A DNA stretch of 6,062 nucleotides from Gammaproteobacteria bacterium (lineage in GTDB: Bacteria > Pseudomonadota > Gammaproteobacteria > Pseudomonadales > Azotimanducaceae_A): NCBI GenBank assembly GCA_002714125.1, contig PAWP01000104.1, positions 17,826-23,887 of the forward strand, written 5' to 3'. Below, piece by piece: positions 1 through 6,062 of the stretch (positions are counted from its first letter, which is position 1; every line of letters starts with the position of its first letter). The position numbers and the translations under genes were made by a program. Below the pieces are notes generated by a model. The model did not search any database and was not told the DNA's origin. It saw only the letters and a program-made list of their open reading frames with translations.

Positions 1-209
1 AGGTTTTTCGTGTTCGCCGCGAAGTGCGTACCCATCATATGAATCGAGGGGCAAACACTGTAGGTGCTGAAGTGATGCTCCGCAATCCAGACTGCGTCGT
101 ATCCGTTCCGGTCCATGATATGAACGCGATCCATAGCCCGATCGTAAACTTCACTTAGCTCGCCGCGCCGCCCTGGCCAGCTGAAGAACTGCAGCACACC
201 AACTTTCAC
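1..209 (-). CDS. Luciferase-like (LLM class) flavin-dependent monooxygenase, N-terminal fragment
   Basis: The reverse strand reads 69 codons from a GTG at 209-207 to the window edge without a stop. The protein starts MKVGVLQFFSWPGRR and contains GYDAVWIAEHHF (about residues 36-47) followed by SVCPSIHMMG. This is the first beta strand and the hallmark W-x-x-EHHF segment of the bacterial luciferase-like family, TIM-barrel enzymes that use reduced flavin and O2. Family members are usually 300-400 residues long, so about 80% of the gene lies outside the window. The GTG at 209 is preceded by GGGAG about 8 nt upstream. A second in-frame GTG lies at 218-216 and would add three residues. The gene is transcribed away from the formate dehydrogenase operon. 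Its substrate cannot be inferred, and a link to formate metabolism is not shown. The family call is firm; the start is moderately sure. Confidence 0.82.
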   Translation of the reverse strand, partial: MKVGVLQFFSWPGRRGELSEVYDRAMDRVHIMDRNGYDAVWIAEHHFSTYSVCPSIHMMGTHFAANTKN

Positions 210-319
210 AAATGCCACTCCCGACGTTTGGCTTTAGCCAGGCAGTGTACCAGCCGGGCGCGCCTCTTCGGGGCGCAGGTATACTCTGCGCGCAAACATC
301 TACACGACTGGTCACCATC
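210..319. promoter_or_regulatory. Divergent intergenic region, probable promoter region of the fds operon
   Basis: About 110 nt separate the likely starts of the divergent monooxygenase gene and fdsG, so promoters for both are expected here. A TATACT hexamer at 280-285 resembles a sigma70 -10 box on the + strand, but I find no good TTGACA-like -35 at 16-18 nt upstream. It may therefore need an activator or be chance. A short GC hairpin (arms 260-264 and 272-276) overlaps the 19-bp inverted repeat at 273-291, so the two structures could not form at once in RNA. An open frame from ATG 212 crosses this region in the fdsG frame, but the translated extension does not look like FdsG. The transcription start is not determined. 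Confidence 0.45.
273..291. promoter_or_regulatory. Perfect 19-bp inverted repeat, candidate operator
   Basis: The sequence GCGCAGGTATACTCTGCGC has perfect 6-bp arms, GCGCAG and CTGCGC, around a 7-nt AT-richer centre. It overlaps the only TATACT hexamer in the divergent intergenic region. Position and symmetry fit a dimeric regulator binding site. Characterised fds operons are controlled by regulators such as the LysR-type FdsR, but no regulator gene is visible here and I do not claim a match to a known FdsR site. The same arms recur around a 4-nt loop just after the operon, so a dispersed palindromic repeat is an alternative reading. Confidence 0.35.
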
Positions 320-787
320 TTGACCGACAATCTCACAGAGAACGTTGAAACGGTACTGCAAGCAGTGCTCGCGGCCTGGTCCAACAAGCCAGGCGGGCTG
401 TTACCGGCGCTGCGTGAAGCCCAGATCCAGTTGGGCTACGTACCTCCCGACCGTCTTGACCTATTCGCAGACGCCTTCAATCTGTCTCGCGCCGAAGTGC
501 ATGGTGTCCTTTCTTTCTATCACGATTTCCGCACGTCTCCGCCGTCGCGTCATACCGTGCGCCTGTGCCGGGCAGAAGCGTGCCAGGCGGTAGGTGCCGA
601 AACGCTAGCCGCCGCCCTTGAACAGGCCTGCGCAACGGCTTTTGGCACCGACTCGGCGGGAGGCGTTAGTCTTGAGACGGTTTATTGTTTTGGCAACTGC
701 GCGGTTGGGCCCACCGCCGAGGTAGACGGCAGGCTCATTGGCCAGGTAGACGCTGATCGGATTCTTGAGCTCCTGGAGGTCGAATGA
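320..787 (+). CDS. fdsG: NAD-dependent formate dehydrogenase gamma subunit (NuoE-like, [2Fe-2S])
   Basis: FdsG is the small electron-transfer subunit of the soluble cytoplasmic formate dehydrogenase and pairs with FdsB to form the NADH module. From the TTG at 320 the product is 155 residues, close to the roughly 150-175 usual for FdsG. An N-terminal helical part (KPGGLLPALREAQIQLGYVP, residues 23-42) leads into LSRAEVHGVLSFYHDF (55-70), the conserved NuoE/HoxE/FdsG signature. A thioredoxin-like domain follows, with [2Fe-2S] ligands C83 and C88 (CRAEAC) and C123 and C127 (CFGNC). In-frame alternatives are ATG 212 (191 aa) and GTG 245. I prefer TTG 320 because the extension MPLPTFGFSQAVYQ... 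is not FdsG-like and would begin only 3 nt from the divergent gene's start, removing the promoter region. No good Shine-Dalgarno precedes TTG 320, so the start is provisional. The stop overlaps the start of fdsB. Confidence 0.9.
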   Translation: MTDNLTENVETVLQAVLAAWSNKPGGLLPALREAQIQLGYVPPDRLDLFADAFNLSRAEVHGVLSFYHDFRTSPPSRHTVRLCRAEACQAVGAETLAAALEQACATAFGTDSAGGVSLETVYCFGNCAVGPTAEVDGRLIGQVDADRILELLEVE

Positions 788-789
788 TG
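775..789 (+). promoter_or_regulatory. Ribosome binding site and coupled start of fdsB
   Basis: GGAGG at 775-779, inside the end of fdsG, precedes two adjacent ATG codons at 784 and 787. The first ATG overlaps the fdsG stop as ATGA. The second ATG sits 7 nt after GGAGG, the more usual spacing; the first sits only 4 nt away. Either way, translation of fdsB is probably coupled to fdsG, which suits a fixed subunit ratio. Confidence 0.7.
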
Positions 790-2292
790 CGGGTCTACGT
801 TCCTGCTGATGCGACAGCAAGCGCGCTGGACGCCGACCAGGTGGCCGCCCGGGTGGCGTTGGCAGGGCATGAAGTGGTGCGTCGCGGAAGCCGAGGGCTG
901 TTTTTCCTTGAGCCTCTGGTTGAAATAGAGATTGATGGCGCCGCCATAGGATTCGGACCTGTGCGCGAAAACGATGTTGATGGGCTGATCGCAGCACTTG
1001 CCAGCGGCGATCCAACCGCGCATGAGTTATGTGTCGGACCGATCCACGCTCATCCTTACCTTGCGGGTCAGGTGCGCGAAACTTTCCGCCGTGCCGGTGA
1101 GGTCCTTCCCGGCGATCCCGCCGACTACGAACGGCTTGGCGGGTTCGCCGGTCTGCGGCGGGCGCTGGAACTTGGTGCTGAAGGCACGCTTGGCGAAGTC
1201 GAGGCGTCTGGACTGCGGGGTCGTGGGGGTGCTGGCTTCCCCGCGCACATCAAGTGGCGCACCGTGGCGGATACCCCGGCACCACAGAAGTATGTTGTTT
1301 GTAACGCTGATGAAGGTGATTCGGGTACGTTTGCCGACCGCCTCCTGATCGAGACCGATCCCCTCCAACTGATTGAGGGCATGGCGATTGCGGGTGTAAC
1401 CACGGGGGCAACCCAAGGCTATATTTACCTGCGCTCCGAGTATCCGGCGGCCGCCACCGTACTCACCTACGCACTCGCCAGGGCGCGTGAGCACGGCGCA
1501 TTGGGTATAGACGTGTTTGGCAGTGGGCAGCATTTCGATATTGATGTTCGGATTGGCGCTGGCGCCTACATCTGCGGCGAAGAGACATCGTTGCTCGAGA
1601 GCCTTGAAGGCAAGCGCGGCGTGATCCGTGCCAAACCTCCCTTGCCGGCAATCAGCGGACTGTTCAAGCAGCCAACTCTGGTGCACAACGTGCTCACCCT
1701 CGCCGCGACCAGTACGGTGCTGGCTGCGGGGGGCGCGCATTATGAACACTTCGGGGTGGGGCGCTCACGTGGCACGATGCCGTTTCAGCTTGGGGGCAAC
1801 GTTCTGCGGGGCGGTCTGGTTGAAGTACCCTTCGGGCTTACGCTGCGTGACCTGGTCATGGACTACGGCGGTGGCACGCGCTCCGGTCGGCCGATCAAAG
1901 CGGTACAGGTAGGAGGACCGCTCGGGCGCTACCTACCTGAGTCTGCCCTTGACGTAGTGCTGGGCTACGAGGAACTTGCCGCCGGCGGCGGTCTGTTGGG
2001 CCACGGTGGGGTGGTCGTGTTTGATGATACGGCTGACATGGGCGCGATGGCACGATTTGCCTTCGAGTTCTGTGCCGAGGAGTCCTGTGGTAAATGCACG
2101 CCCTGCAGGGTTGGGGCAGTACGAGGGGTCGAGGTAGTGGACAAGATTCGGTCCGATGAGGACCCAGAAGCGAACAGGATCGTACTCACCGACCTCTGCG
2201 ACACGATGGAGGGTGCATCTCTTTGCCTGATGGGTGGCATGACCCCCAATCCGGTCCGGAGCGTCCTTGAGCACTTTCCAGATGAGCTCTGA
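784..2292 (+). CDS. fdsB: NAD-dependent formate dehydrogenase beta subunit (NuoF-like, FMN/NAD, [4Fe-4S])
   Basis: FdsB is the diaphorase subunit: it takes electrons from the alpha subunit's FeS chain and reduces NAD+ at FMN. At 502 residues (501 from the second ATG) it is the usual length. Residues 1 to about 100 form a thioredoxin-like domain with a single cysteine (C83), so that domain should carry no cluster. The NuoF-like core follows: GLRGRGGAGFP (143-153, glycine-rich FMN/NADH loop), NADEGDSGTFADR (174-186), and GAGAYICGEETSLLESLEGK (258-277, FMN/NADH site), then a SLBB-like part. The C-terminal [4Fe-4S] domain has ligands C435, C438 and C441 (SCGKCTPCR) and C481 (SLCLMG). This architecture is shared with NuoF and HoxF. 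The formate dehydrogenase assignment comes from the fused thioredoxin-like N-terminus and the adjacent fdsA and fdhD. All expected cofactor residues are present. Confidence 0.95.
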   Translation: MMRVYVPADATASALDADQVAARVALAGHEVVRRGSRGLFFLEPLVEIEIDGAAIGFGPVRENDVDGLIAALASGDPTAHELCVGPIHAHPYLAGQVRETFRRAGEVLPGDPADYERLGGFAGLRRALELGAEGTLGEVEASGLRGRGGAGFPAHIKWRTVADTPAPQKYVVCNADEGDSGTFADRLLIETDPLQLIEGMAIAGVTTGATQGYIYLRSEYPAAATVLTYALARAREHGALGIDVFGSGQHFDIDVRIGAGAYICGEETSLLESLEGKRGVIRAKPPLPAISGLFKQPTLVHNVLTLAATSTVLAAGGAHYEHFGVGRSRGTMPFQLGGNVLRGGLVEVPFGLTLRDLVMDYGGGTRSGRPIKAVQVGGPLGRYLPESALDVVLGYEELAAGGGLLGHGGVVVFDDTADMGAMARFAFEFCAEESCGKCTPCRVGAVRGVEVVDKIRSDEDPEANRIVLTDLCDTMEGASLCLMGGMTPNPVRSVLEHFPDEL

Positions 2293-2375
2293 GCAAAACA
2301 GGCGCCCTTGCGCTATGCGCTATAACCTGACGAGTCGCGATCAGTCAGGCAAAATAGCCGTCGGAGGCTAGCCAC
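2293..2375 (+). other. Structured fdsB-fdsA intergenic gap with tandem heptamer, hairpin and RBS
   Basis: This 83-nt gap is the only sizeable non-coding space inside the operon. It contains a perfect tandem repeat GCGCTAT-GCGCTAT at 2310-2323. An inverted repeat follows, CCTGAC (2326-2331) with GTCAGG (2344-2349); two further inner pairs are possible past a bulged A. There is no T-tract after the hairpin, so it is not a classical terminator. GGAGG at 2363-2367 lies 8 nt before the fdsA ATG and is a strong ribosome binding site. TATAAC at 2321-2326 looks like a -10 box but has no convincing -35. An mRNA-stability or processing element, or a weak internal promoter, is possible; none is shown. 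Confidence 0.5.
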
Positions 2376-5225
2376 ATGCTGAAATACTACGTTCCGCAGA
2401 AGGACTTCGGCACACCCGCGCCTGCGCTCGAAGGCTCGAAAGTGACGCTTACCATCAACGGTGCGCCGGTGAAGGTGCCTGAAGGCACCTCAGTCATGCG
2501 CGCGTCGGCCGAGTTGGGGATCAAGGTCCCGCGTCTGTGTGCGACTGATGCAGTGGACGCGTTTGGCTCCTGCCGGCTGTGCCTGGTTGAGATCGAGGGC
2601 ATGCGTGGCTATCCCGCAAGCTGCACAACTCCAGTTACCCAGGGCATGGTGGTCAGGACCCAGACTGAATCGCTGGCGCGACTGCGGCGCAACGTGATGG
2701 AACTGTACATCTCGGATCACCCGCTCGATTGCCTGACCTGCCCTACGAATGGTGATTGTGAACTCCAAGATGCGGCCGGCGAAGTAGGCCTTCGCGACGT
2801 GCGCTATGGCTACGCCGGCGCTAATCACCTGGCTGCCAAAAAGGACGAATCAAACCCATATTTCACCTTTGACCCTTCTAAGTGCATTGTCTGCTCACGT
2901 TGTGTTCGAGCATGTGAAGAGGTCCAGGGCACGTTCGCCCTTACGATCGAGGGGCGAGGATTTGAGTCCAAAGTGTCACCTGGCGGTACGGTGTTCATGG
3001 ACTCAGAGTGTGTGTCCTGTGGCGCGTGTGTGGATGCCTGCCCAACCGCAACATTATCTGAAAAGTCAATCGCCGAGCACGGCACACCGCAGAACTATGC
3101 GGTGACCACTTGCGGATACTGCGGTGTGGGCTGCTCCTTCCGCGCGGAGATGAAAGGTGATCAGCTGGTCCGTATGACGCCATGGAAAGATGGCAAGGCC
3201 AACGAGGGCCACTCATGTATTAAAGGACGGTTTGCCTACGGCTACGCCACGCATAGGGATCGCGTCACCGACCCGATGATCCGGGATTCCATCGATGAGC
3301 CCTGGCGGAAGGTTTCGTGGGAAGAGGCCATTACATTTGCCGCTAGCCGCATTCGGGCAATACAGAAAGAGCACGGTACTAACGCAGTAGGAGGCATTAC
3401 CTCATCACGCTGCACAAACGAGGAAACGTTCCTAGTTCAGAAGCTTGTGCGCACCGCATTTGGCAATAACAACGTCGATACTTGCGCACGTGTATGTCAC
3501 TCGCCAACCGGCTATGGGTTGAAGACCACGCTGGGGGAGTCTGCTGGTACACAGGCATTCAGCTCAGTAGGTAAATCGGACGTCGTCATCGTGATGGGGG
3601 CAAATCCAACCGAAGCTCACCCGGTCTTTGGCTCACGTATGAAGAAACGACTTCGCGAAGGCGCGAAACTGATTGTCATCGACCCTCGCCGTACCGACCT
3701 TGTACGATCTGCACACGTCGAGGCGGACTACCACCTAGCGCTCCGCCCGGGCACCAACGTTGCCATCATCAATGCCATTGCGCATACAATCGTTGATGAG
3801 GGTCTTGAGGATGTTGACTTCATCGCAGAACGCTGTGAGCAGCCAGCCTATGATCTGTGGCGCTCATTCATTTTGCAGGAGAAAAATTCCCCCGAAGCCC
3901 TTGAAGCGCTGACGGGCGTTCGCGCGGCCGATGTGAGGGGGGCTGCACGGCTGTACGCAGGCGCTGGCAATGGAGCGATCTACTACGGCTTGGGCGTGAC
4001 CGAGCACAGCCAGGGTTCCACGACCGTCATGGGCATTGCCAACATCGCCATGCTGACCGGCAACCTTGGGCGCGAAGGTGTTGGCGTGAATCCTTTGCGC
4101 GGCCAGAATAACGTTCAGGGTGCGTGCGACATGGGTTCCTTCCCACACGAACTGCCCGGCTACCGGCACATATCTGATGCCTCAACCCGGGCGCTCTTCG
4201 AAGATGCCTGGGGTGTTGCCCTGGACGACAAGCCCGGTTTGCGAATTCCCAATATGTTTGACGCGGCACTCGACGGGGACTTCCGGGCACTTTATTGCCA
4301 AGGAGAGGACTTTGCCCAGTCAGATCCCAACACCCAACATGTTGAGGCGGCACTGTCAGCACTCGACTGCCTAATCGTCCAGGACATCTTCCTGAATGAA
4401 ACGGCTAGGTTCGCGCACGTATTCCTGCCAGGAGCCACGTTTCTTGAGAAGGATGGCACCTTCACCAACGCCGAGCGCCGCATCTCGCGAGTGCGCAAGG
4501 TCATGGAACCGCGCTCGGGCAAACAGGACTGGCAAGCCACGCTGGCCCTGGCCAATGCGCTTGGTTGCGCATGGAGCTATTCACATCCCTCTGAAATCAT
4601 GGACGAGATAGCTGGGCTGACCCCAACATTTACGGGGGTGTCCTACGCGCGGCTGGACGAAGAGGGCGGTATCCAATGGCCCTGCAACGACGCGGCTCCA
4701 GCTGGTACGCCAACTATGCACGTTGATCAGTTTGTGCGGGGTCGGGGACTGTTTTCAGTAACCGACTTCGTAGCAACCGATGAAAAGGTGACCCGGCGTT
4801 TCCCGCTTTTGCTTACAACAGGACGTACGCTCACGCAATACAACGTTGGGGCCCAAACGCGGCGGACCTTAAACGTGGAATGGCATGAAGAAGACCGCCT
4901 TGAAATTAGCTCTGTGGACGCTGAAGATCGGGGCATTAGCGAAGGTGATTGGGTAGGCATTCAGAGTCGCCAGGGCGATACCGTTCTTCGTGCTCAGATC
5001 ACAGATCGGGTTCAGCCGGGGGTGGTTTATACAACGTTTCACTATCCGCTCTCGGGTGCCAACGTCATCACCACCGACAACTCGGACTGGGCCACCAATT
5101 GCCCCGAATACAAGGTGACAGCGGTGCAGGTCTCGAAGGTCTCATCCCCTTCAAATTGGCAACAGAATCAGGCGGACTTCATCAGGAAGCAGCAGGAACT
5201 GCTGGAAGCCGCTTCCGCGAGCTGA
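2376..5225 (+). CDS. fdsA: NAD-dependent formate dehydrogenase catalytic alpha subunit (Mo-bisMGD, FeS)
   Basis: FdsA oxidises formate to CO2 in the cytoplasm. The 949 residues match the family's usual length of about 950-980. In order: a [2Fe-2S] plant-type ferredoxin domain with C55, C66, C69 and C83; a His/Cys [4Fe-4S] site with H115, C119, C122 and C128 (DHPLDCLTCPTNGDC); two ferredoxin [4Fe-4S] motifs (C170, C173, C176, C180 and C212, C215, C218, C222); a proximal [4Fe-4S] site with C246, C249, C253 and C281, followed by relay lysine K283 (CIKGR). The molybdopterin oxidoreductase domain carries VCHSPTG, with Mo ligand C374 (codon TGT at 3495) and H375, and active-site R575 in PLRGQNN. 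The C-terminal dinucleotide-binding barrel includes LLLTTGRTLTQYN and ends near residue 920. There is no in-frame TGA, so this is the cysteine, not the selenocysteine, form. No signal peptide or Tat motif is seen. The ATG at 2376 has GGAGG 8 nt upstream. The intact ferredoxin region separates it from shorter FdhF-type enzymes. Confidence 0.97.
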   Translation: MLKYYVPQKDFGTPAPALEGSKVTLTINGAPVKVPEGTSVMRASAELGIKVPRLCATDAVDAFGSCRLCLVEIEGMRGYPASCTTPVTQGMVVRTQTESLARLRRNVMELYISDHPLDCLTCPTNGDCELQDAAGEVGLRDVRYGYAGANHLAAKKDESNPYFTFDPSKCIVCSRCVRACEEVQGTFALTIEGRGFESKVSPGGTVFMDSECVSCGACVDACPTATLSEKSIAEHGTPQNYAVTTCGYCGVGCSFRAEMKGDQLVRMTPWKDGKANEGHSCIKGRFAYGYATHRDRVTDPMIRDSIDEPWRKVSWEEAITFAASRIRAIQKEHGTNAVGGITSSRCTNEETFLVQKLVRTAFGNNNVDTCARVCHSPTGYGLKTTLGESAGTQAFSSVGKSDVVIVMGANPTEAHPVFGSRMKKRLREGAKLIVIDPRRTDLVRSAHVEADYHLALRPGTNVAIINAIAHTIVDEGLEDVDFIAERCEQPAYDLWRSFILQEKNSPEALEALTGVRAADVRGAARLYAGAGNGAIYYGLGVTEHSQGSTTVMGIANIAMLTGNLGREGVGVNPLRGQNNVQGACDMGSFPHELPGYRHISDASTRALFEDAWGVALDDKPGLRIPNMFDAALDGDFRALYCQGEDFAQSDPNTQHVEAALSALDCLIVQDIFLNETARFAHVFLPGATFLEKDGTFTNAERRISRVRKVMEPRSGKQDWQATLALANALGCAWSYSHPSEIMDEIAGLTPTFTGVSYARLDEEGGIQWPCNDAAPAGTPTMHVDQFVRGRGLFSVTDFVATDEKVTRRFPLLLTTGRTLTQYNVGAQTRRTLNVEWHEEDRLEISSVDAEDRGISEGDWVGIQSRQGDTVLRAQITDRVQPGVVYTTFHYPLSGANVITTDNSDWATNCPEYKVTAVQVSKVSSPSNWQQNQADFIRKQQELLEAASAS

Positions 5226-5232
5226 GCAAGAC

Positions 5233-6036
5233 GTGAACCAGGATCAGGCAAGCTCGATTGGCATCTCTGTAGATACCTGGGCCGGACTGAAGCCTGTCTC
5301 CGAACACGATCATGTGGCCGTTGAGGTTCCAGTAGCCCTGGTCTACAACGGTGTCTCCCATGCCGTCATGCTGGCAAGTCCGGGCGATCTTGCAGACCTG
5401 GCGCTCGGGTTTTCGCTAAGTGAGGCGATAGCCGCTGGGCCCGATGATGTACTTGGTATCGAAGCCCGCCACGCTGATGACGGTGTCACAGTTGACATTG
5501 AATTGACCGCACGTGCTGAAGCTAGATTAGGAGCGCGCCGACGCACGCTGGTGGGGACAACCGGGTGTGGGTTGTGCGGTGTGGAATCACTGCAGCAAGC
5601 CCTACGCGAGGTTGCGCCGGTGACGGCTTCGACAACCGTGCTGGCCAGCGTCATCGGTCAGGCCCCGGGGTTGCTAGGACCTGCTCAGCCGGTCCGTTCA
5701 GCCACAGGAGCGGTTCACGTCGCAGCGTGGATCGGGACGGACGGCATGCTCAATGTCGCGCGGGAAGACGTAGGTCGTCACAACGCAATGGATAAGCTCA
5801 TAGGGACCCTCGCCCGCGGTGAGCGCGGTAAGGGTTTTGCCCTAATCTCCAGTAGGGCCAGCTACGAAATGGTCCAGAAGGCTGCGTGTGTTGGCATAGA
5901 TGTCCTCGTGGCCGTTTCCGCGCCGACCTCCCTTGCCGTCGAACGAGCACAGCGACTTGGCCTGACGTTGGTTGGTTTCGCCCGGGGCGGGAGTTTCAAG
6001 GTGTACACTCAGCCACAACGCATTCTGCGTGCATGA
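5233..6036 (+). CDS. fdhD: Formate dehydrogenase accessory sulfurtransferase FdhD (FdsC)
   Basis: FdhD/FdsC passes sulfur from a cysteine desulfurase to the bis-MGD cofactor, adding the sulfido ligand that FdsA needs for activity, and it binds the cofactor during insertion. The product is 267 residues, about the normal FdhD length. Visible hallmarks are VEVPVALVYNG (30-40), the DLADLALGFSLSE segment (52-64), the redox-active GTTGCGLCG loop with C112 and C115 (the C-x2-C of FdhD proteins), the highly conserved AREDVGRHNAMDKLIG (176-191), and ISSRASYEMVQKA (205-217). The start is GTG at 5233, only 7 nt after the fdsA stop. The Shine-Dalgarno is weak (GAG about 6 nt upstream), so translation probably depends on reinitiation from fdsA. 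In known fds operons this gene is called fdsC and is normally followed by a small fdsD. Confidence 0.96.
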   Translation: MNQDQASSIGISVDTWAGLKPVSEHDHVAVEVPVALVYNGVSHAVMLASPGDLADLALGFSLSEAIAAGPDDVLGIEARHADDGVTVDIELTARAEARLGARRRTLVGTTGCGLCGVESLQQALREVAPVTASTTVLASVIGQAPGLLGPAQPVRSATGAVHVAAWIGTDGMLNVAREDVGRHNAMDKLIGTLARGERGKGFALISSRASYEMVQKAACVGIDVLVAVSAPTSLAVERAQRLGLTLVGFARGGSFKVYTQPQRILRA

Positions 6037-6039
6037 AAC

Positions 6040-6055
6040 GCGCAGCAAACTGCGC
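6040..6055. terminator. GC-rich hairpin just downstream of fdhD, possible terminator or palindromic repeat
   Basis: GCGCAG-CAAA-CTGCGC forms a perfect 6-bp stem with a 4-nt loop, starting 3 nt after the fdhD stop. That position fits a transcription terminator or a 3'-end stabiliser. The 7 nt visible after the stem (CTACCCG) are not T-rich, so an intrinsic terminator is not demonstrated. The arms equal those of the inverted repeat upstream of fdsG. An ATG at 6033 overlapping the fdhD stop (ATGA) opens a frame reading MKRAANCAYP to the edge and could instead be a further gene, in which case the hairpin would be coding. Confidence 0.4.
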
Positions 6056-6062
6056 CTACCCG

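Noticed and set aside
605..1023. Antisense open frames across the fdsG-fdsB junction
   Set aside because: They overlap two well-supported genes and their products are low-complexity, Arg/Pro/His-rich sequence with no family signature.
1027..1749. Long antisense open frame of 240 codons opposite fdsB
   Set aside because: It is fully inside the clearly coding fdsB, shows no recognisable domain, and is a typical reverse-strand shadow in GC-rich DNA.
2321..2326. TATAAC as an internal promoter for fdsA
   Set aside because: There is no acceptable -35 at the right spacing, and the hexamer is largely a by-product of the GCGCTAT repeat. It is kept only as a remark in the gap entry.
3480..3515. Selenocysteine at the FdsA active site
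   Set aside because: The codon at the Mo-ligand position is TGT (Cys), and there is no in-frame TGA, so no SECIS element is expected.
784..5225. Assignment as respiratory complex I (NuoEFG) or the diaphorase part of a Hox hydrogenase
   Set aside because: The large subunit has the full formate dehydrogenase active site (Cys-His and Arg) and is followed by fdhD. No other nuo or hox genes are present.
1..6062. CRISPR array, tRNA/rRNA, insertion sequence or phage gene
   Set aside because: I saw no regularly spaced repeats, no cloverleaf or rRNA motifs, no transposase and no terminal inverted repeats with target duplications. Nearly all the sequence is explained by the fds operon.

Overview
The window holds an almost complete operon for a soluble, oxygen-tolerant type NAD+-dependent molybdenum formate dehydrogenase. 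The genes lie on the + strand in the order fdsG (gamma, about 320-787), fdsB (beta, 784-2292), fdsA (alpha, 2376-5225) and fdhD/fdsC (5233-6036). The 5' end of a divergently transcribed luciferase-like flavin monooxygenase gene occupies 1-209 on the - strand and runs off the left edge.

Organism: the sequence is GC-rich, uses GTG and TTG starts, and has purine-rich GGAGG ribosome binding sites and tightly packed genes. It is clearly bacterial. The Fds subunits are of the class best known from Pseudomonadota such as Cupriavidus and Rhodobacter. The neighbouring flavin monooxygenase does not belong to the textbook fds locus, so I do not assign a phylum.

Layout: 1-209 is the truncated monooxygenase gene. 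Positions 210-319 form a divergent intergenic region with a 19-bp inverted repeat and a TATACT hexamer. Positions 320-2292 carry fdsG and fdsB, translationally coupled by an ATGA overlap. Positions 2293-2375 are an 83-nt gap with a tandem heptamer, a hairpin and a strong ribosome binding site for fdsA. fdsA and fdhD are separated by only 7 nt. The last 26 nt contain a GC-rich hairpin immediately after the fdhD stop.

How the genes work together: FdsA oxidises formate to CO2 at a bis-MGD molybdenum centre with a cysteine ligand. Electrons pass along its FeS clusters to the FdsB/FdsG module, which resembles NuoF/NuoE, and reduce NAD+ at the FMN of FdsB. FdhD transfers sulfur to the molybdenum cofactor so that FdsA becomes active. 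The usual small fdsD gene and an fdsR-type regulator are not in the window. I see no undescribed system here. The points worth a second look are regulatory and architectural: matching GCGCAG/CTGCGC inverted repeats at both ends of the operon, the structured fdsB-fdsA gap, the non-ATG start of fdsG, and the unusual divergent neighbour.
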